Source: JACKNG01 sp050184115 (GTDB lineage Bacteria; Pseudomonadota; Gammaproteobacteria; Ga0077536). From it: a DNA stretch of 64,000 nucleotides. The position numbers and the translations under genes are program-made. Under the pieces are notes generated by a model. It had not been told where the DNA came from. It did not search any database and saw only the letters and a list, made by a program, of their open reading frames with translations. The stretch covers positions 186,001-250,000 of the forward strand of contig JBFXAQ010000005.1 in assembly GCA_050184115.1 (NCBI GenBank), written 5' to 3'. Shown here piece after piece: positions 1 to 8,808 of the stretch; the stretch's first letter is position 1, and each line of letters starts with the position of its first letter.

Positions 1-1
1 C

Positions 2-262
2 GGCCACAACGGCCTGCGCAGCATCGACAGCCAGCTCGGCACCAACGACTACCTGCGCGTGCGCCTCGGCATCGGTCATCCCGGCAACGCCGCCGACGTC
101 ACCGCGCACGTCCTCGGCAAGCCGCCGGCGACGGAGCGCGAGGCCATCGAGGCGGCCATCGACGCGGTGCTCGGCGTTTTCGAGACCATCCTGCGCGGCG
201 AGGTCGACCGCGCCATGAATTCGATCAACCGCCGCGCGACCAGGCACAAGGACACCACCTGA
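2..262 (+). CDS. pth: Peptidyl-tRNA hydrolase, C-terminal part (5' end outside window)
   Basis: Pth cleaves peptidyl-tRNA dropped by stalled ribosomes and recycles the tRNA in the cytoplasm. The window opens inside the gene. Reading from base 2 gives GHNGLRSIDSQLG, the conserved Pth block containing the Asn that positions substrate. It is followed by the family segment YLRVRLGIGHPG and a helical C-terminus ending in RRATRHKDTT. About 86 residues of the usual 190 or so are visible. The stop codon touches the ATG of ychF, the pth-ychF arrangement common in gammaproteobacteria, so the two are probably co-transcribed. Confidence 0.93.
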   Translation, partial: GHNGLRSIDSQLGTNDYLRVRLGIGHPGNAADVTAHVLGKPPATEREAIEAAIDAVLGVFETILRGEVDRAMNSINRRATRHKDTT

Positions 263-1354
263 ATGGGTTTCAAATGTGGCATCGTCGGCCTGCCGAACGT
301 CGGCAAGTCGTCCCTGTTCAACGCGCTGACCAGCGCCGGCATCGCGGCGGAGAACTACCCCTTCTGCACCATCGAACCGAACGTGGGCATCGTGCCGGTG
401 CCCGACCCGCGGCTCGAACGCATCGCTGCCCTCGTCAAGCCGGAGAAGATCATCCACTCGACAATGGAGTTCGTCGACATCGCCGGCCTGGTCGCCGGCG
501 CCGCGCAGGGCGAGGGGCTCGGCAACAAGTTCCTCGCCCACATCCGCGAGACCCAGGCCATCGCCCACGTCGTGCGCTGCTTCGAGGACGACAACGTCAC
601 CCACGTCGCCGGCCGGGTCGATCCCTTGTCCGACATCGAGGTCATCGAAACCGAACTCGCCCTGGCCGACCTCGAGACCTGCACGCGTGGCCTCGAGCGC
701 GCCGAGAAGCAGGCCAAGTCGGGCGACAAGGAGCAACGCCAGCGGGTAGAGTCCTACCGCGTGCTGCTCGCCGCGCTGGAACAGGGCACCGCGGTGCGCA
801 CGCTGGAACTCGACGAGCATGCGCGCGCACTCGTGCGCGAGATCGCGCTGCTGACGGCCAAACCCGTGCTCTACATCGCCAATGTCGGTGAGTCCGATCT
901 CGCCGGCAACGCACACACCGCGGCGGTCGAGCGTTACGCCGCCGGCAGCGCTGCCGAGTGCGTCGTGCTGTGCGCAGCGCTGGAAGCCGAGATCGCGGCT
1001 CTTCCGGCCGACGAGCGCGCCGAGTTTCTCCACGATCTCGGCCTCGAAGAGGCCGGGCTCGATCGGGTCATCCGCGCCGGCTACCGCCTGCTCGGCCTGC
1101 AGAGCTACTTCACTGCCGGGCCGAAGGAGTGTCGCGCCTGGACGGTCCGCCGCGGCGCGCTGGCTCCGCAGGCTGCGGCGGTCATCCACACCGATTTCGA
1201 AAGGGGCTTCATCCGTGCCGAGGTCGTTGGTTATGACGACTTCGTCACCTGCGGCGGCGAGGTCAAGGCGCGTGAGTCGGGCAAGCTCCGCGTCGAGGGC
1301 AAGGATTACGTCGTCGCCGATGGCGACGTCATGCATTTCCGCTTCAACGTCTGA
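263..1354 (+). CDS. ychF: Redox-regulated ribosome-binding ATPase YchF (OLA1 family)
   Basis: YchF is a universally conserved Obg-family P-loop protein that prefers ATP, binds ribosomes and modulates stress responses. The 363-residue product has the family length. The G1 loop GLPNVGKSS lies near residue 8, the switch region NYPFCTIEPN near residue 32, and DIAGLVAGAAQGEGLGN, which holds the G3 motif, near residue 72. The C-terminal TGS-like domain contains GPKECRAWTV and ends in DVMHFRFNV, as is typical. The ATG lies immediately after the pth stop codon, indicating translational coupling. Nothing unusual is seen in it. Confidence 0.97.
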   Translation: MGFKCGIVGLPNVGKSSLFNALTSAGIAAENYPFCTIEPNVGIVPVPDPRLERIAALVKPEKIIHSTMEFVDIAGLVAGAAQGEGLGNKFLAHIRETQAIAHVVRCFEDDNVTHVAGRVDPLSDIEVIETELALADLETCTRGLERAEKQAKSGDKEQRQRVESYRVLLAALEQGTAVRTLELDEHARALVREIALLTAKPVLYIANVGESDLAGNAHTAAVERYAAGSAAECVVLCAALEAEIAALPADERAEFLHDLGLEEAGLDRVIRAGYRLLGLQSYFTAGPKECRAWTVRRGALAPQAAAVIHTDFERGFIRAEVVGYDDFVTCGGEVKARESGKLRVEGKDYVVADGDVMHFRFNV

Positions 1355-1357
1355 GAA

Positions 1358-1375
1358 CCGCACGCCCGGGTGCGG
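1358..1375. terminator. GC-rich hairpin between ychF and the 6S RNA gene
   Basis: CCGCAC and GTGCGG form a six-base-pair stem with a six-base loop, four bases after the ychF stop. It also lies just past the 3' end of the convergent 6S RNA gene, so it could help end both transcripts. There is no good T-run on either side, so intrinsic termination is uncertain. Confidence 0.35.
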
Positions 1376-1390
1376 GCGAGGGAAGAGAGA

Positions 1391-1580
1391 AGGTGTTCTC
1401 CACGATGCCGGCGCTGACCGTAATCTTGAACCAGGGGTTCAAGATGGGACTTCTCGGGGCGAATCAGGCTTTCTGCAGCGAGGCAGACATGCACAACATC
1501 ACCGTGTGATCGGTCCCTGCGGGTATGTCTTATAGGCTCAAAGATCGCGGGTCAGTGGTCGCACAAAGCAGAGAACACCG
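1391..1580 (-). ncRNA. ssrS: 6S RNA
   Basis: 6S RNA mimics an open promoter and sequesters sigma-70 RNA polymerase in stationary phase. On the minus strand the ends of this 190-base segment pair perfectly over nine bases (GGTGTTCTC with GAGAACACC), forming the closing stem. Near the 3' side is the hairpin CTTGAACC...GGTTCAAG, almost identical to the E. coli 6S segment CUUGAACCAAGGGUUCAAG. The gene lies just downstream of zapA on the same strand, the classical zapA-ssrS arrangement. Exact ends are inferred from the terminal stem. No 5-formyltetrahydrofolate cyclo-ligase gene (ygfA) follows, unlike in E. coli. Confidence 0.88.
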
Positions 1581-1693
1581 TACGGGTCATCGTACATTTT
1601 TCCGGCAACTTTAGGAAACGCCGCGCGCGGACCCGGCTGGCCCGGCGCCGTACGGATGCGGGGGGCGTGGCGCACCCGGCGACGCACGCTGGA

Positions 1694-2014
1694 TCAGTGG
1701 CCGCCCGATACGTTCTCGCCGCGCCGCAGGGCGTCGGCGATCTTGGCCTGCATGCGGGTGATGCCGGCGCCGATGTCGCTGGTCAGTGACTCGTTATTGC
1801 GGCGGAACTCGAGGTACTCGTGGGCAATGTTGAGCGCGGCCATGACGGCGATGCGTTCGCTGCCGATGACCTTGCCGTTGTCGCGCTGTTCGACCATCTT
1901 GCGGTTGAGGAACTGGACCGAGGCGAACAGGGCCTCGCGCTCGTCTTCCTTGCAGCCGACGACGTAATCCTTGTCGAAAATGGTGACGGTGATGGGCTTC
2001 ACCTCGTCGCTCAT
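1694..2014 (-). CDS. zapA: Cell division protein ZapA
   Basis: ZapA binds FtsZ and cross-links protofilaments in the Z-ring. The 106-residue protein has the ZapA layout: an N-terminal beta domain (VTIFDKDYVVGCKEDEREAL), then the signature KVIGSERIAVMAALNIAHEYL, then a C-terminal coiled coil. The gene starts one base after the stop of the upstream zapB-like gene and is followed by 6S RNA. It is an ordinary family member. Confidence 0.95.
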   Translation of the reverse strand: MSDEVKPITVTIFDKDYVVGCKEDEREALFASVQFLNRKMVEQRDNGKVIGSERIAVMAALNIAHEYLEFRRNNESLTSDIGAGITRMQAKIADALRRGENVSGGH

Positions 2015-2236
2015 CTAGCGGGTCTCCATCGCTTTCAGGCGGGCGATCATCGCCTCGACGCGGCTGCGCGCCTGCTCGGTCTTCTCGATGAGCGTGGCAC
2101 GTTCGGTGGTCAGCGTGGCCTGCTGGTGACGTAGTGCCTCGTTCTCGCTGGCGAGGCTGTCGACCGTCTTGATCAGCTCGTCCACGCGCGCTTCGAGCGC
2201 GGCCAGATCCAAGCGGTCGTTGCTGCCTGTACTCAT
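2015..2236 (-). CDS. ZapB-like small coiled-coil protein (TIGR02449 type)
   Basis: This 73-residue, almost entirely alpha-helical protein (LAALEARVDELIKTVDSL, then ENEALRHQQATL) belongs to the small coiled-coil proteins encoded directly upstream of zapA in many gammaproteobacteria. Its position suggests a ZapB-like accessory role in the divisome. An in-frame ATG at 2281 would add 15 residues. However, the best promoter here (-35 TTGACC, 17-base spacer, -10 CTATAT, bases 2309-2281) would start transcription near 2274, downstream of that ATG, so the ATG at 2236 is preferred. Confidence 0.82.
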   Translation of the reverse strand: MSTGSNDRLDLAALEARVDELIKTVDSLASENEALRHQQATLTTERATLIEKTEQARSRVEAMIARLKAMETR

Positions 2237-2280
2237 GACGCCGACGTGCTCTCTGGGCGGGTAGCGGGGATGCGGAGCCA

Positions 2281-2309
2281 ATATAGAGTGCGGGGCAGCG
2301 GACGGTCAA
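2281..2309 (-). promoter_or_regulatory. Sigma-70 promoter for zapB-like gene, zapA and probably 6S RNA
   Basis: On the minus strand TTGACC (2309-2304) is followed by a 17-base spacer and CTATAT (2286-2281). This is a near-consensus sigma-70 promoter in very GC-rich sequence, placed about 45 bases upstream of the ATG at 2236. Confidence 0.65.
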
Positions 2310-2345
2310 CACGACATCCGGCGGTTCACGCAGGGCGCTGCTCGC

Positions 2346-2374
2346 TTCTGTGAGCGCGCCCGTCATGGGATAAT
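2346..2374 (+). promoter_or_regulatory. Possible extended -10 promoter for ygfB-pepP-ubiH-ubiI
   Basis: TGGGATAAT ends at 2374 and matches the extended -10 pattern TGnTATAAT in five of six hexamer positions. The -35 region (TTCTGT at 2346) is poor. The position about 45 bases before the ygfB start fits an operon promoter divergent from zapA. Confidence 0.45.
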
Positions 2375-2418
2375 CGAACGATGAAAAATTCCGCGGAAAA
2401 CGGCCGCGCCGGGGTGCT

Positions 2419-2985
2419 TTGAGCAAGGTGGCGCATGACCACGTCCAGACGCTGCTGGCGCGTCTGCACTGCGATCTCGACGCCGCCGAGTGCCACGGCG
2501 TGCTGTGCGGCATGCTGTGCGGGCCGCGCGTGTTCGAAGCGCGCCTGTGGCTCGATTACCTGCGCGGCGAGGACGAGGTCGCGGCTTGGTCCGGCGCCGA
2601 GGCCGACACGCTGTTCGCAGCCCTGGCCGACGACACGCGCACCGCGCTCGGCGGAGAGGACTACGACTTCGCGCTGCTGCTGCCGGACGACGACGAGGGT
2701 CTCGCCGTGCGCGCTGCCGCTTTCGCCGGCTGGTGTCGCGGCTTTCTGTCCGGCATCGGTCTGGGCGGCATCGGCGAACTCGCGGCACTGGACGAGGATG
2801 CGCGCGGTTTCATCGCCGACCTCGATCGCTTCTGTCGCATCGCCTTTGCCGACGTCGCGGGCGAGGACGACGAGCGTGCATTCGCCGAACTGGTCGAGTT
2901 CACGCGCATGGGTGTCTTGATGCTGTACACCGAACGCGACGCGTCGCCGCCGGGCGATGAAGCCGTGCGCCCCGTGCTGCACTGA
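2419..2985 (+). CDS. ygfB: UPF0149 family protein YgfB
   Basis: YgfB is a small cytoplasmic all-helical protein. In Pseudomonas aeruginosa it has been linked to control of the AmpDh3/beta-lactamase pathway through AlpA. The 188-residue product carries the family features AAECHGVLCGMLCG near the N-terminus, FAGWCRGFLSGIGLGG in the middle and FTRMGVLMLYTER near the end. The chosen start is TTG at 2419 with GGGG six bases upstream; GTG at 2428 is an alternative. It leads the conserved ygfB-pepP-ubiH-ubiI cluster. Confidence 0.88.
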   Translation: MSKVAHDHVQTLLARLHCDLDAAECHGVLCGMLCGPRVFEARLWLDYLRGEDEVAAWSGAEADTLFAALADDTRTALGGEDYDFALLLPDDDEGLAVRAAAFAGWCRGFLSGIGLGGIGELAALDEDARGFIADLDRFCRIAFADVAGEDDERAFAELVEFTRMGVLMLYTERDASPPGDEAVRPVLH

Positions 2986-2996
2986 ATCCAGGCCAG

Positions 2997-4334
2997 GTGA
3001 GCGGGACCGGAGAGATGGAGAAGAGAGAGTTCGCACGAAGGCGCAAGCGCCTCATGGACCTGGTCGAGCCGGGTTCGATCATCATCCAGCCCAACGCCCC
3101 GGAGCGCGTGCGTAACCGCGACGTGTACTACCCGTTTCGCGCCGACAGCGATTTCTACTACCTGAGCGGCTTCCCGGAACCGGAGTCGTTGATGGTGCTC
3201 GTGCCGGATCGCGCGCAGGGCGAGTTCCTGCTGTTCTGTCGCGAGAAAGACGAGGAGCAGGAGACCTGGCACGGCCGGCGCGCCGGGCTGGAAGGCGCGT
3301 GCGAGGAATACGGCGCAGACGACGCCTTTCCCATCACCGACCTCGACGACATCCTGCCCGGCCTGCTCGAGAACAAGGAACGCATCTACTACACGATGGG
3401 CCGCTACGCGGATTTCGACCAGCGCCTGGTGAGTTGGCTCAACCGCGTGACGTCGAAGGGGCGCGCAGGCGTGCACGCGCCCGACCAGTTCGTCTCGCTT
3501 GGACACGTGGTGCACGAGATGCGCCTGTTCAAGAGCAGCCAGGAGCTCAAGGCCATGCGCCGCGCGGCGAGCATCGCGGCGGCAGCGCACGCGCGGGCGA
3601 TGGCGGTGTGTCGCCCCGGCATGCGCGAGTACCAGGTCGAGGCCGAACTGCTGCACTGCTTCATGCAGCACGGCGCGCGGGCGCCGGCCTACCCCTCCAT
3701 CGTCGGCAGCGGGGCGAACTCCTGCATCCTGCACTACACCGAGAACGGTGCGACGATGAAGGACGGCGACATGCTCCTCATCGATGCCGGCGCCGAGTAT
3801 GACTACTACGCCAGCGACGTCACCCGCACCTTCCCGGTCTCGGGCGAGTTCTCCGAGACCCAGCGGCAGGTCTACGAGGTCGTGCTCGCCGCGCAGGCCG
3901 CGGCGATCGCCGAGGTCCGTCCCGGCAATGGCTGGAACGAGCCGCACGAAGCGGCGGTCGAGGAGATCACCCGCGGGCTCGTCGATCTCGGCATCCTCAA
4001 GGGCCGCCTGCGCAAGCTCATCGACGCCGAGGCCTACCGGCCTTATTACATGCACAAGACCGGTCACTGGCTGGGCATGGACGTGCACGACGTCGGTGAT
4101 TACAAGCTGCACGACGAGTGGCGAATCTTCGAGCCGGGCATGGTCACCACCGTCGAACCGGGCCTCTACTTTCCCGCTGGATTGAAGGACCTGCCACGAC
4201 AGTGGTGGAACATCGGCATCCGCATCGAGGACGACGTGCTGGTCACCGAGACCGGTCACGAAGTGCTGTCCATCGAAGCGCCTAAGTCCATCGAGGACAT
4301 CGAAGCCACCATGCAGCAGAACCGTGTCGCCTGA
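2997..4334 (+). CDS. pepP: Xaa-Pro aminopeptidase P
   Basis: PepP removes an N-terminal residue preceding proline, using two Mn ions in a pita-bread fold. The N-terminal domain starts REFARRRKRLMDLVEPGS. The catalytic domain has the metal-ligand blocks LLIDAGAEYDYYASDVTRTF (two Asp), HKTGHWLGMDVHD (His), TVEPGLY (Glu) and GIRIEDDVLVT (Glu). The GTG at 2997 gives 445 residues. The ATG at 3015 gives 439 and aligns equally well with E. coli PepP, so the start is uncertain by six residues. The 3' end overlaps ubiH by 11 bases. Confidence 0.94.
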   Translation: MSGTGEMEKREFARRRKRLMDLVEPGSIIIQPNAPERVRNRDVYYPFRADSDFYYLSGFPEPESLMVLVPDRAQGEFLLFCREKDEEQETWHGRRAGLEGACEEYGADDAFPITDLDDILPGLLENKERIYYTMGRYADFDQRLVSWLNRVTSKGRAGVHAPDQFVSLGHVVHEMRLFKSSQELKAMRRAASIAAAAHARAMAVCRPGMREYQVEAELLHCFMQHGARAPAYPSIVGSGANSCILHYTENGATMKDGDMLLIDAGAEYDYYASDVTRTFPVSGEFSETQRQVYEVVLAAQAAAIAEVRPGNGWNEPHEAAVEEITRGLVDLGILKGRLRKLIDAEAYRPYYMHKTGHWLGMDVHDVGDYKLHDEWRIFEPGMVTTVEPGLYFPAGLKDLPRQWWNIGIRIEDDVLVTETGHEVLSIEAPKSIEDIEATMQQNRVA

Positions 4335-5529
4335 GCGACAGGTCGTCGTCGCCGGTGCCGGGCTGACGGGCAGCGCGCTGGCCGTGGCGTTGGCCGCGCG
4401 CGGTCTCGCCGTGACCGTGGTCGAACGGCGTCAGCCACTGCTCGAGCGGCTGCCCGACGTGCGCGGCCTCGTGCTCTCGGCAGCCTCCCGTACAGTGCTC
4501 GAGGGCCTCGGCCTGTGGTCGCGCCTGGCGCCACATGCCACCGCCGTGACCCGTATCCACGTCGCCGAGCAGGGGCGCTTCGGCAGTGTCGTGCTCGATG
4601 CCGCCGAGAGCGGCCGCGCGGCTCTCGGCTGGGCCTGTCCCGCCGATGTCATGTTGGCGGAGTTTCACGCCGCGCTGCTCGACATGGACGGGGTGACAGT
4701 GTGCTGGGGCGCGGACTTCGTCGACGCCCGCGTACGCGGCGGCGAGATCGAGGTGCGCTTCGGTACGGGCGATGACACGCGCGCAGTCACGGCGGCGCTA
4801 CTGGTGGGAGCCGATGGCGCCGAATCGACTGTCCGCGCCGGGGCCGGGATTGCGCTCACGGCCCACGATTACGCCCAGCAGGCCATCGTCGCCAACGTCG
4901 AAGTCACCCGGCCGCAGGCCGGGCTCGCCTATGAATACTTCACCGCCGAGGGGCCGCTGGCGATGATCCCACGCGGCGGGGCGAGCTACGTCAGCGTGCA
5001 GTGCTTGGGCGTGGCGCAGGCCGACGCTGCGCTGCAATTGGACGATGCCGCCTACGCCTCGTTGCTGGAACGTCGTTTCGGTCGTCGTCTCGGCGCCATC
5101 GTCGGCGTCGGTCCGCGTCGTGCCCACGCCCTGCGCCGCCAACGCGCGCAGGCGTTGGCCGCCACGCGCACGGTGCTCATCGGTAATGCCGCCAACACCG
5201 TTCACCCCAACGGCGCCCAGGGTCTCAACCTCGGCCTGCGCGATGTCGCCACGCTGGCCGACTTGCTCGGGCAGGCGCCAGATGCCGGCGACGCCGGCGT
5301 GCTGGCAGCGTACGCCGGCGCGAGGGCGCGCGACCATCGTCTGGTCGGTGGCTTCACGCACCTGCTGGCAACGGGGTTCACTTCGCCCCTCGGCGCTGCG
5401 CGCTGCGTGCGGCATGGCGCGCTGGGCGCGCTGTCGCTCGTCGCGCCGTTGCGCCGGCGCCTGGTCGCGGGCCTCGGCGGCGTCGGTCGCCTGCCGCCGG
5501 GCGTCGGCGAGTTCGAGCTGCCGGCATGA
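4324..5529 (+). CDS. ubiH: UbiH-type ubiquinone biosynthesis FAD monooxygenase
   Basis: UbiH is a class A flavoprotein that hydroxylates the benzoquinone ring precursor in aerobic ubiquinone synthesis. The 401-residue protein shows the FAD dinucleotide fold VVVAGAGLTGSALAVALAA near residue 7, the DG motif LVGADGAESTVR near residue 160, and GNAANTVHPNGAQGLNLGL near residue 290. Asn-Ala-Ala in place of the usual Asp-Ala-Ala is also characteristic of E. coli UbiH. The gene begins with GTG inside the end of pepP and overlaps the next hydroxylase by four bases, so the trio is translationally coupled. Confidence 0.9.
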   Translation: MSPERQVVVAGAGLTGSALAVALAARGLAVTVVERRQPLLERLPDVRGLVLSAASRTVLEGLGLWSRLAPHATAVTRIHVAEQGRFGSVVLDAAESGRAALGWACPADVMLAEFHAALLDMDGVTVCWGADFVDARVRGGEIEVRFGTGDDTRAVTAALLVGADGAESTVRAGAGIALTAHDYAQQAIVANVEVTRPQAGLAYEYFTAEGPLAMIPRGGASYVSVQCLGVAQADAALQLDDAAYASLLERRFGRRLGAIVGVGPRRAHALRRQRAQALAATRTVLIGNAANTVHPNGAQGLNLGLRDVATLADLLGQAPDAGDAGVLAAYAGARARDHRLVGGFTHLLATGFTSPLGAARCVRHGALGALSLVAPLRRRLVAGLGGVGRLPPGVGEFELPA

Positions 5530-6728
5530 ACACCATCGTGGACGTCGCAGTGGTCGGCGGTGGCGTGGCAGGTCTGTGCTGCGCGGCACTGTTCGTCCGC
5601 GCCGGCGCCCGCGTGACCGTGATCGAGCCCGCGCTCGACCGCACGCCGCCCAGCGGGCCGCTCGAACTGCGCACGCTCGCCATCGTCCCGGCCGCGGCGC
5701 GCGTGCTCGGCGCGGCCGGCGCCTGGGCCCTGCTCGATCGCACCCGCCTCGCCTCGTTCACCGCGATGGAGGTCTGGGACGCGGGTTCGTCCGGCCGCCT
5801 CGAGTTCGCGCCCGGGCCGTCACACGACGGGCCGATGGGCTGGATCGTGGAGAACCGCCAGCTCGTCGCGACGCTGTGCCGGGTGCTGGAAGCGAGCGCG
5901 GCGCGCGTGATCAGCGACAGCGTGGTCGATCTGGTCGGCGCGGGACCGGTCGATCTGGGCCTTGCCGGGGGCGGGCGCCTGCAGGCGCGCCTCGTGGTCG
6001 CGGCCGACGGCCGGGCCTCGCGATTGCGCGGGATCCTCGGCATCCCCTGGCACGAGACACCCTACGCCGCGCGCGCGCTCATCGCCAACGTCACCACGCA
6101 AGCGCCGCACGGATCGATCGCGCGCCAGCGCTTCCTGCCGAGCGGTCCGCTGGCTTTCCTGCCCTTGCCCGACCCGCACGCCTCGTCGATCGTCTGGTCG
6201 TGCGAGGAAACCCTCGCCGCGCGGCTCGAAGCGCTCGATGACGCGGCATTTCGCCACGCCCTGGGCGAGGCCTTCGAGCAGCGTCTCGGCGTCATCGAGG
6301 CGACCACCGCGCGGGCCTCCTTTCCGCTCCTGCGCGCCCGCGCGGAGAGCCTCGCACAAGGCGCCGTGGCCCTGGTCGGTGACGCTGCCCACGTCGTCCA
6401 CCCGCTGGCCGGGCAGGGCCTCAACCTCGGCCTGCTCGACGTTGCCGCGCTGGTCGAATGCGTCGGCCCGCCGGCGCGCGAGTCCTGGCCGCGGCCGAGC
6501 GCGCTTGGACGCTACGCGCGCTGGCGGCAGAGCGCGGCGCTCGACATGACCCTGGTCACCGACGGTCTCGAACGTCTCTTCGCGCGCGAGGAGGCGCCGC
6601 TGCGCTGGTTGCGCGGCCTCGGTCTCGATATCACCAACCGCAGCGGCTCGCTCAAACGCGCGCTGGTCGGGCACGCGATGGGCAACGCCGGCGACGTGCC
6701 GCGGCTGGCACGGTCGGGCACCGTCTGA
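5526..6728 (+). CDS. ubiI: UbiI/VisC-family ubiquinone biosynthesis FAD monooxygenase
   Basis: This is a second class A flavin hydroxylase of the UbiH/UbiF/UbiI/COQ6 family, 400 residues. The FAD fold VAVVGGGVAGLCCAALFV is near residue 6, the DG motif VVAADGRASRLRG near residue 158 and VGDAAHVVHPLAGQGLNLGL near residue 285. Its place directly after ubiH with an ATGA overlap matches E. coli visC (ubiI), the C5-hydroxylase. UbiF or UbiL-type regioselectivity cannot be excluded from sequence alone. Confidence 0.85.
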   Translation: MNTIVDVAVVGGGVAGLCCAALFVRAGARVTVIEPALDRTPPSGPLELRTLAIVPAAARVLGAAGAWALLDRTRLASFTAMEVWDAGSSGRLEFAPGPSHDGPMGWIVENRQLVATLCRVLEASAARVISDSVVDLVGAGPVDLGLAGGGRLQARLVVAADGRASRLRGILGIPWHETPYAARALIANVTTQAPHGSIARQRFLPSGPLAFLPLPDPHASSIVWSCEETLAARLEALDDAAFRHALGEAFEQRLGVIEATTARASFPLLRARAESLAQGAVALVGDAAHVVHPLAGQGLNLGLLDVAALVECVGPPARESWPRPSALGRYARWRQSAALDMTLVTDGLERLFAREEAPLRWLRGLGLDITNRSGSLKRALVGHAMGNAGDVPRLARSGTV

Positions 6729-6802
6729 GCGTGACCCAGCGCGGTGGTGGTGGGCGCAGGCGGGCTTGGGCAGAATACGCGCCTCCCGCTGGAAACCCGA
6801 CG

Positions 6803-7696
6803 ATGACCGCTGCCCCTTCCGCCGTGTACGAGACCGCTCTGACCTGCCTGCCGCTGGTCCAGCGCGGCAAGGTGCGTGACATCTACGCCGTCGGCGACGA
6901 GCACCTGCTGATCGTCACCACCGATCGCCTGTCAGCCTTCGACGTCATCCTGCCCGATCCGATCCCCGGCAAGGGCGCGGTGCTGACCGCGATGTCGAAC
7001 TTCTGGTTCGCGCGCATGCGCCAGGTCGTGCCGAACCACCTCGTCGATCTGCCGCTGGAGGAAGTCGTCACGGATGGTGCGGAACGCGAACTGGTGCGCG
7101 GGCGGGCTATCGTCGTGCGACGCCTGCGGCCCCTGCCGATCGAAGCGGTGGCGCGCGGCTATCTCATCGGTTCGGGGTGGAAGGACTACCGGGCGAGCGG
7201 CGCGGTCTGCGGCATTGCGCTGCCGGCCGGCCTGGCCCAGGCCGCCGCCCTGCCGGCGCCCATCTTCACCCCGGCGACCAAGGCGGCGGTCGGCGATCAC
7301 GACGAGAACATCGCTTTCGAGCGCGCCGTCGAACTGGTCGGCGCGCGTCATGCCGAACGCGTGCGCGAGCTCACTCTGCGCATCTACGGTGAAGCCGCGG
7401 CCTATGCGCGCGAGCGTGGCATCATCATTGCCGACACCAAGTTCGAGTTCGGCCTCGATGCCGACGACGAGCTGGTGCTGATTGACGAGATCCTCACGCC
7501 CGACTCGTCACGCTTCTGGCCGGCGGAGGACTACGCCGTCGGCAGCAGTCCGCCGAGCTTCGACAAGCAGTTCGTGCGCGACTACCTGGAGACGTTGGAT
7601 TGGGACAAGCGCGCGCCCGGACCGCACCTGCCAGCCGACATCATCGAACGTACCGCGGCGAAATATCGCGAGGCGCTGACGCGGCTGACCGGCTGA
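6803..7696 (+). CDS. purC: Phosphoribosylaminoimidazole-succinocarboxamide synthase
   Basis: PurC ligates aspartate to CAIR with ATP to form SAICAR in purine synthesis. The 297-residue form is the longer type found in many proteobacteria and yeast. It opens LPLVQRGKVRDIYAVG, then LLIVTTDRLSAFDVILPDPI, VVRRLRPLPIEAVARGYLIG, the substrate loop FTPATKAAVGDHDENIAF and IADTKFEFGLD. The frame stays open far upstream, but this ATG fits the family N-terminus. It follows ubiI by 74 bases. Confidence 0.96.
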   Translation: MTAAPSAVYETALTCLPLVQRGKVRDIYAVGDEHLLIVTTDRLSAFDVILPDPIPGKGAVLTAMSNFWFARMRQVVPNHLVDLPLEEVVTDGAERELVRGRAIVVRRLRPLPIEAVARGYLIGSGWKDYRASGAVCGIALPAGLAQAAALPAPIFTPATKAAVGDHDENIAFERAVELVGARHAERVRELTLRIYGEAAAYARERGIIIADTKFEFGLDADDELVLIDEILTPDSSRFWPAEDYAVGSSPPSFDKQFVRDYLETLDWDKRAPGPHLPADIIERTAAKYREALTRLTG

Positions 7697-7769
7697 CGGT
7701 GTCAACGCCCACGCGACGCCGACCTGGGTCGCCATCCCCAACCCGTCCCACGACAGGAGCCGTATCCGC

Positions 7770-8777
7770 ATGCAGGTCATCGAAGTCCGCCAACCCGCAA
7801 GCCTCGACAGCCTCACCCTGTGCGAGCGGCCCGATCCCGCGCCGGGCCCCGGCGAGATCTGCGTGCGCGTGCGCGCCAGTTCGCTCAACTATCACGACTA
7901 TGCCGTGGTCAGCGGCATGCTGCCGGTCGAGGACCGCCGCATCCCGATGTCCGATGGCGCCGGCGAGGTCGTCGCGGTGGGTGCAGGGGTCACGGCCTTC
8001 GCGCCCGGCGATACGGTCATGTCGACGTTCTTTCCCCAATGGGAGGGTGGCCGGGTTTCGGCGGCGCGTGCGCGCGGCGTCCCCGGCGACCACGTCGATG
8101 GTTTCGCGGCGGAGCGGGTGTGCATGCCGGCGACTGCCTTCACCCGCATCCCGGCCGGCTATTCGATGATCGAAGCCGCGACCCTGCCGTGCGCGGCGCT
8201 CACGGCGTGGCGTGCCTTGTTCGTCGAGAACGCGATCCGTGCCGGCGACTGGGTGCTGACCCAGGGCAGCGGCGGGGTCTCCGTGTTCGCACTGCAAATG
8301 GCCAAGGCCGCCGGCGCGCGCGTCATCGCGACCTCGTCGTCGGCGGCCAAGCTGGAACGCCTGCGCGCGCTCGGGGCGGAGCACCTGATCAACTACCGGG
8401 ATACCCCGCAGTGGGGCGTCGAGGCGATGCGCCTCACCGGCGGGCGCGGCGTCGACGTGGTGGTCGAGATCGGCGGCGCCGGAACCCTGCCGCAATCGAT
8501 CGAGGCGACCCGCGTCGGCGGCCACATCTCGCTCATCGGCGTGCTCGCCGGTTGGGGTGGCGAGGTGCCGACGGCAGCGTTGATGTGGAAGAACATCAAG
8601 CTGGTCGGGATCACGGTCGGCGCCATCGAGCACCAGCGCGACATGGTCGAGGCGCTGGAAGCGAGCGGCATCCGTCCGGTCGTCGACCGCAGCTTCCCAC
8701 TGGCGGCAATCGCCGATGCCTTCCGCCACCAGGCCTCGCAGACTCATTTCGGCAAGATCTGCCTGACGATCCCCTGA
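7770..8777 (+). CDS. NAD(P)-dependent MDR-family alcohol dehydrogenase / quinone oxidoreductase
   Basis: This 335-residue medium-chain dehydrogenase/reductase has a GroES-like N-terminal half (VRVRASSLNYHDYAVVSG, MSDGAGEVVAVGAGV) and a Rossmann half with TQGSGGVSVFALQMAKAAGA near residue 167. The catalytic-zinc Cys and the four structural-zinc Cys of true zinc alcohol dehydrogenases are not seen at the expected places, which points to the zinc-free quinone/enone reductase branch. Substrate is unknown. It stands alone between purC and a convergent YCII gene. Confidence 0.8.
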   Translation: MQVIEVRQPASLDSLTLCERPDPAPGPGEICVRVRASSLNYHDYAVVSGMLPVEDRRIPMSDGAGEVVAVGAGVTAFAPGDTVMSTFFPQWEGGRVSAARARGVPGDHVDGFAAERVCMPATAFTRIPAGYSMIEAATLPCAALTAWRALFVENAIRAGDWVLTQGSGGVSVFALQMAKAAGARVIATSSSAAKLERLRALGAEHLINYRDTPQWGVEAMRLTGGRGVDVVVEIGGAGTLPQSIEATRVGGHISLIGVLAGWGGEVPTAALMWKNIKLVGITVGAIEHQRDMVEALEASGIRPVVDRSFPLAAIADAFRHQASQTHFGKICLTIP

Positions 8778-8808
8778 GGTCGGCACCGCGGACCGCTGCA
8801 CGGCGGTA

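Noticed and set aside
3268..3283. TGGCACG-like sigma-54 match within pepP
   Set aside because: Internal to a conserved gene, with a GC-only -12 element and no gene start downstream.
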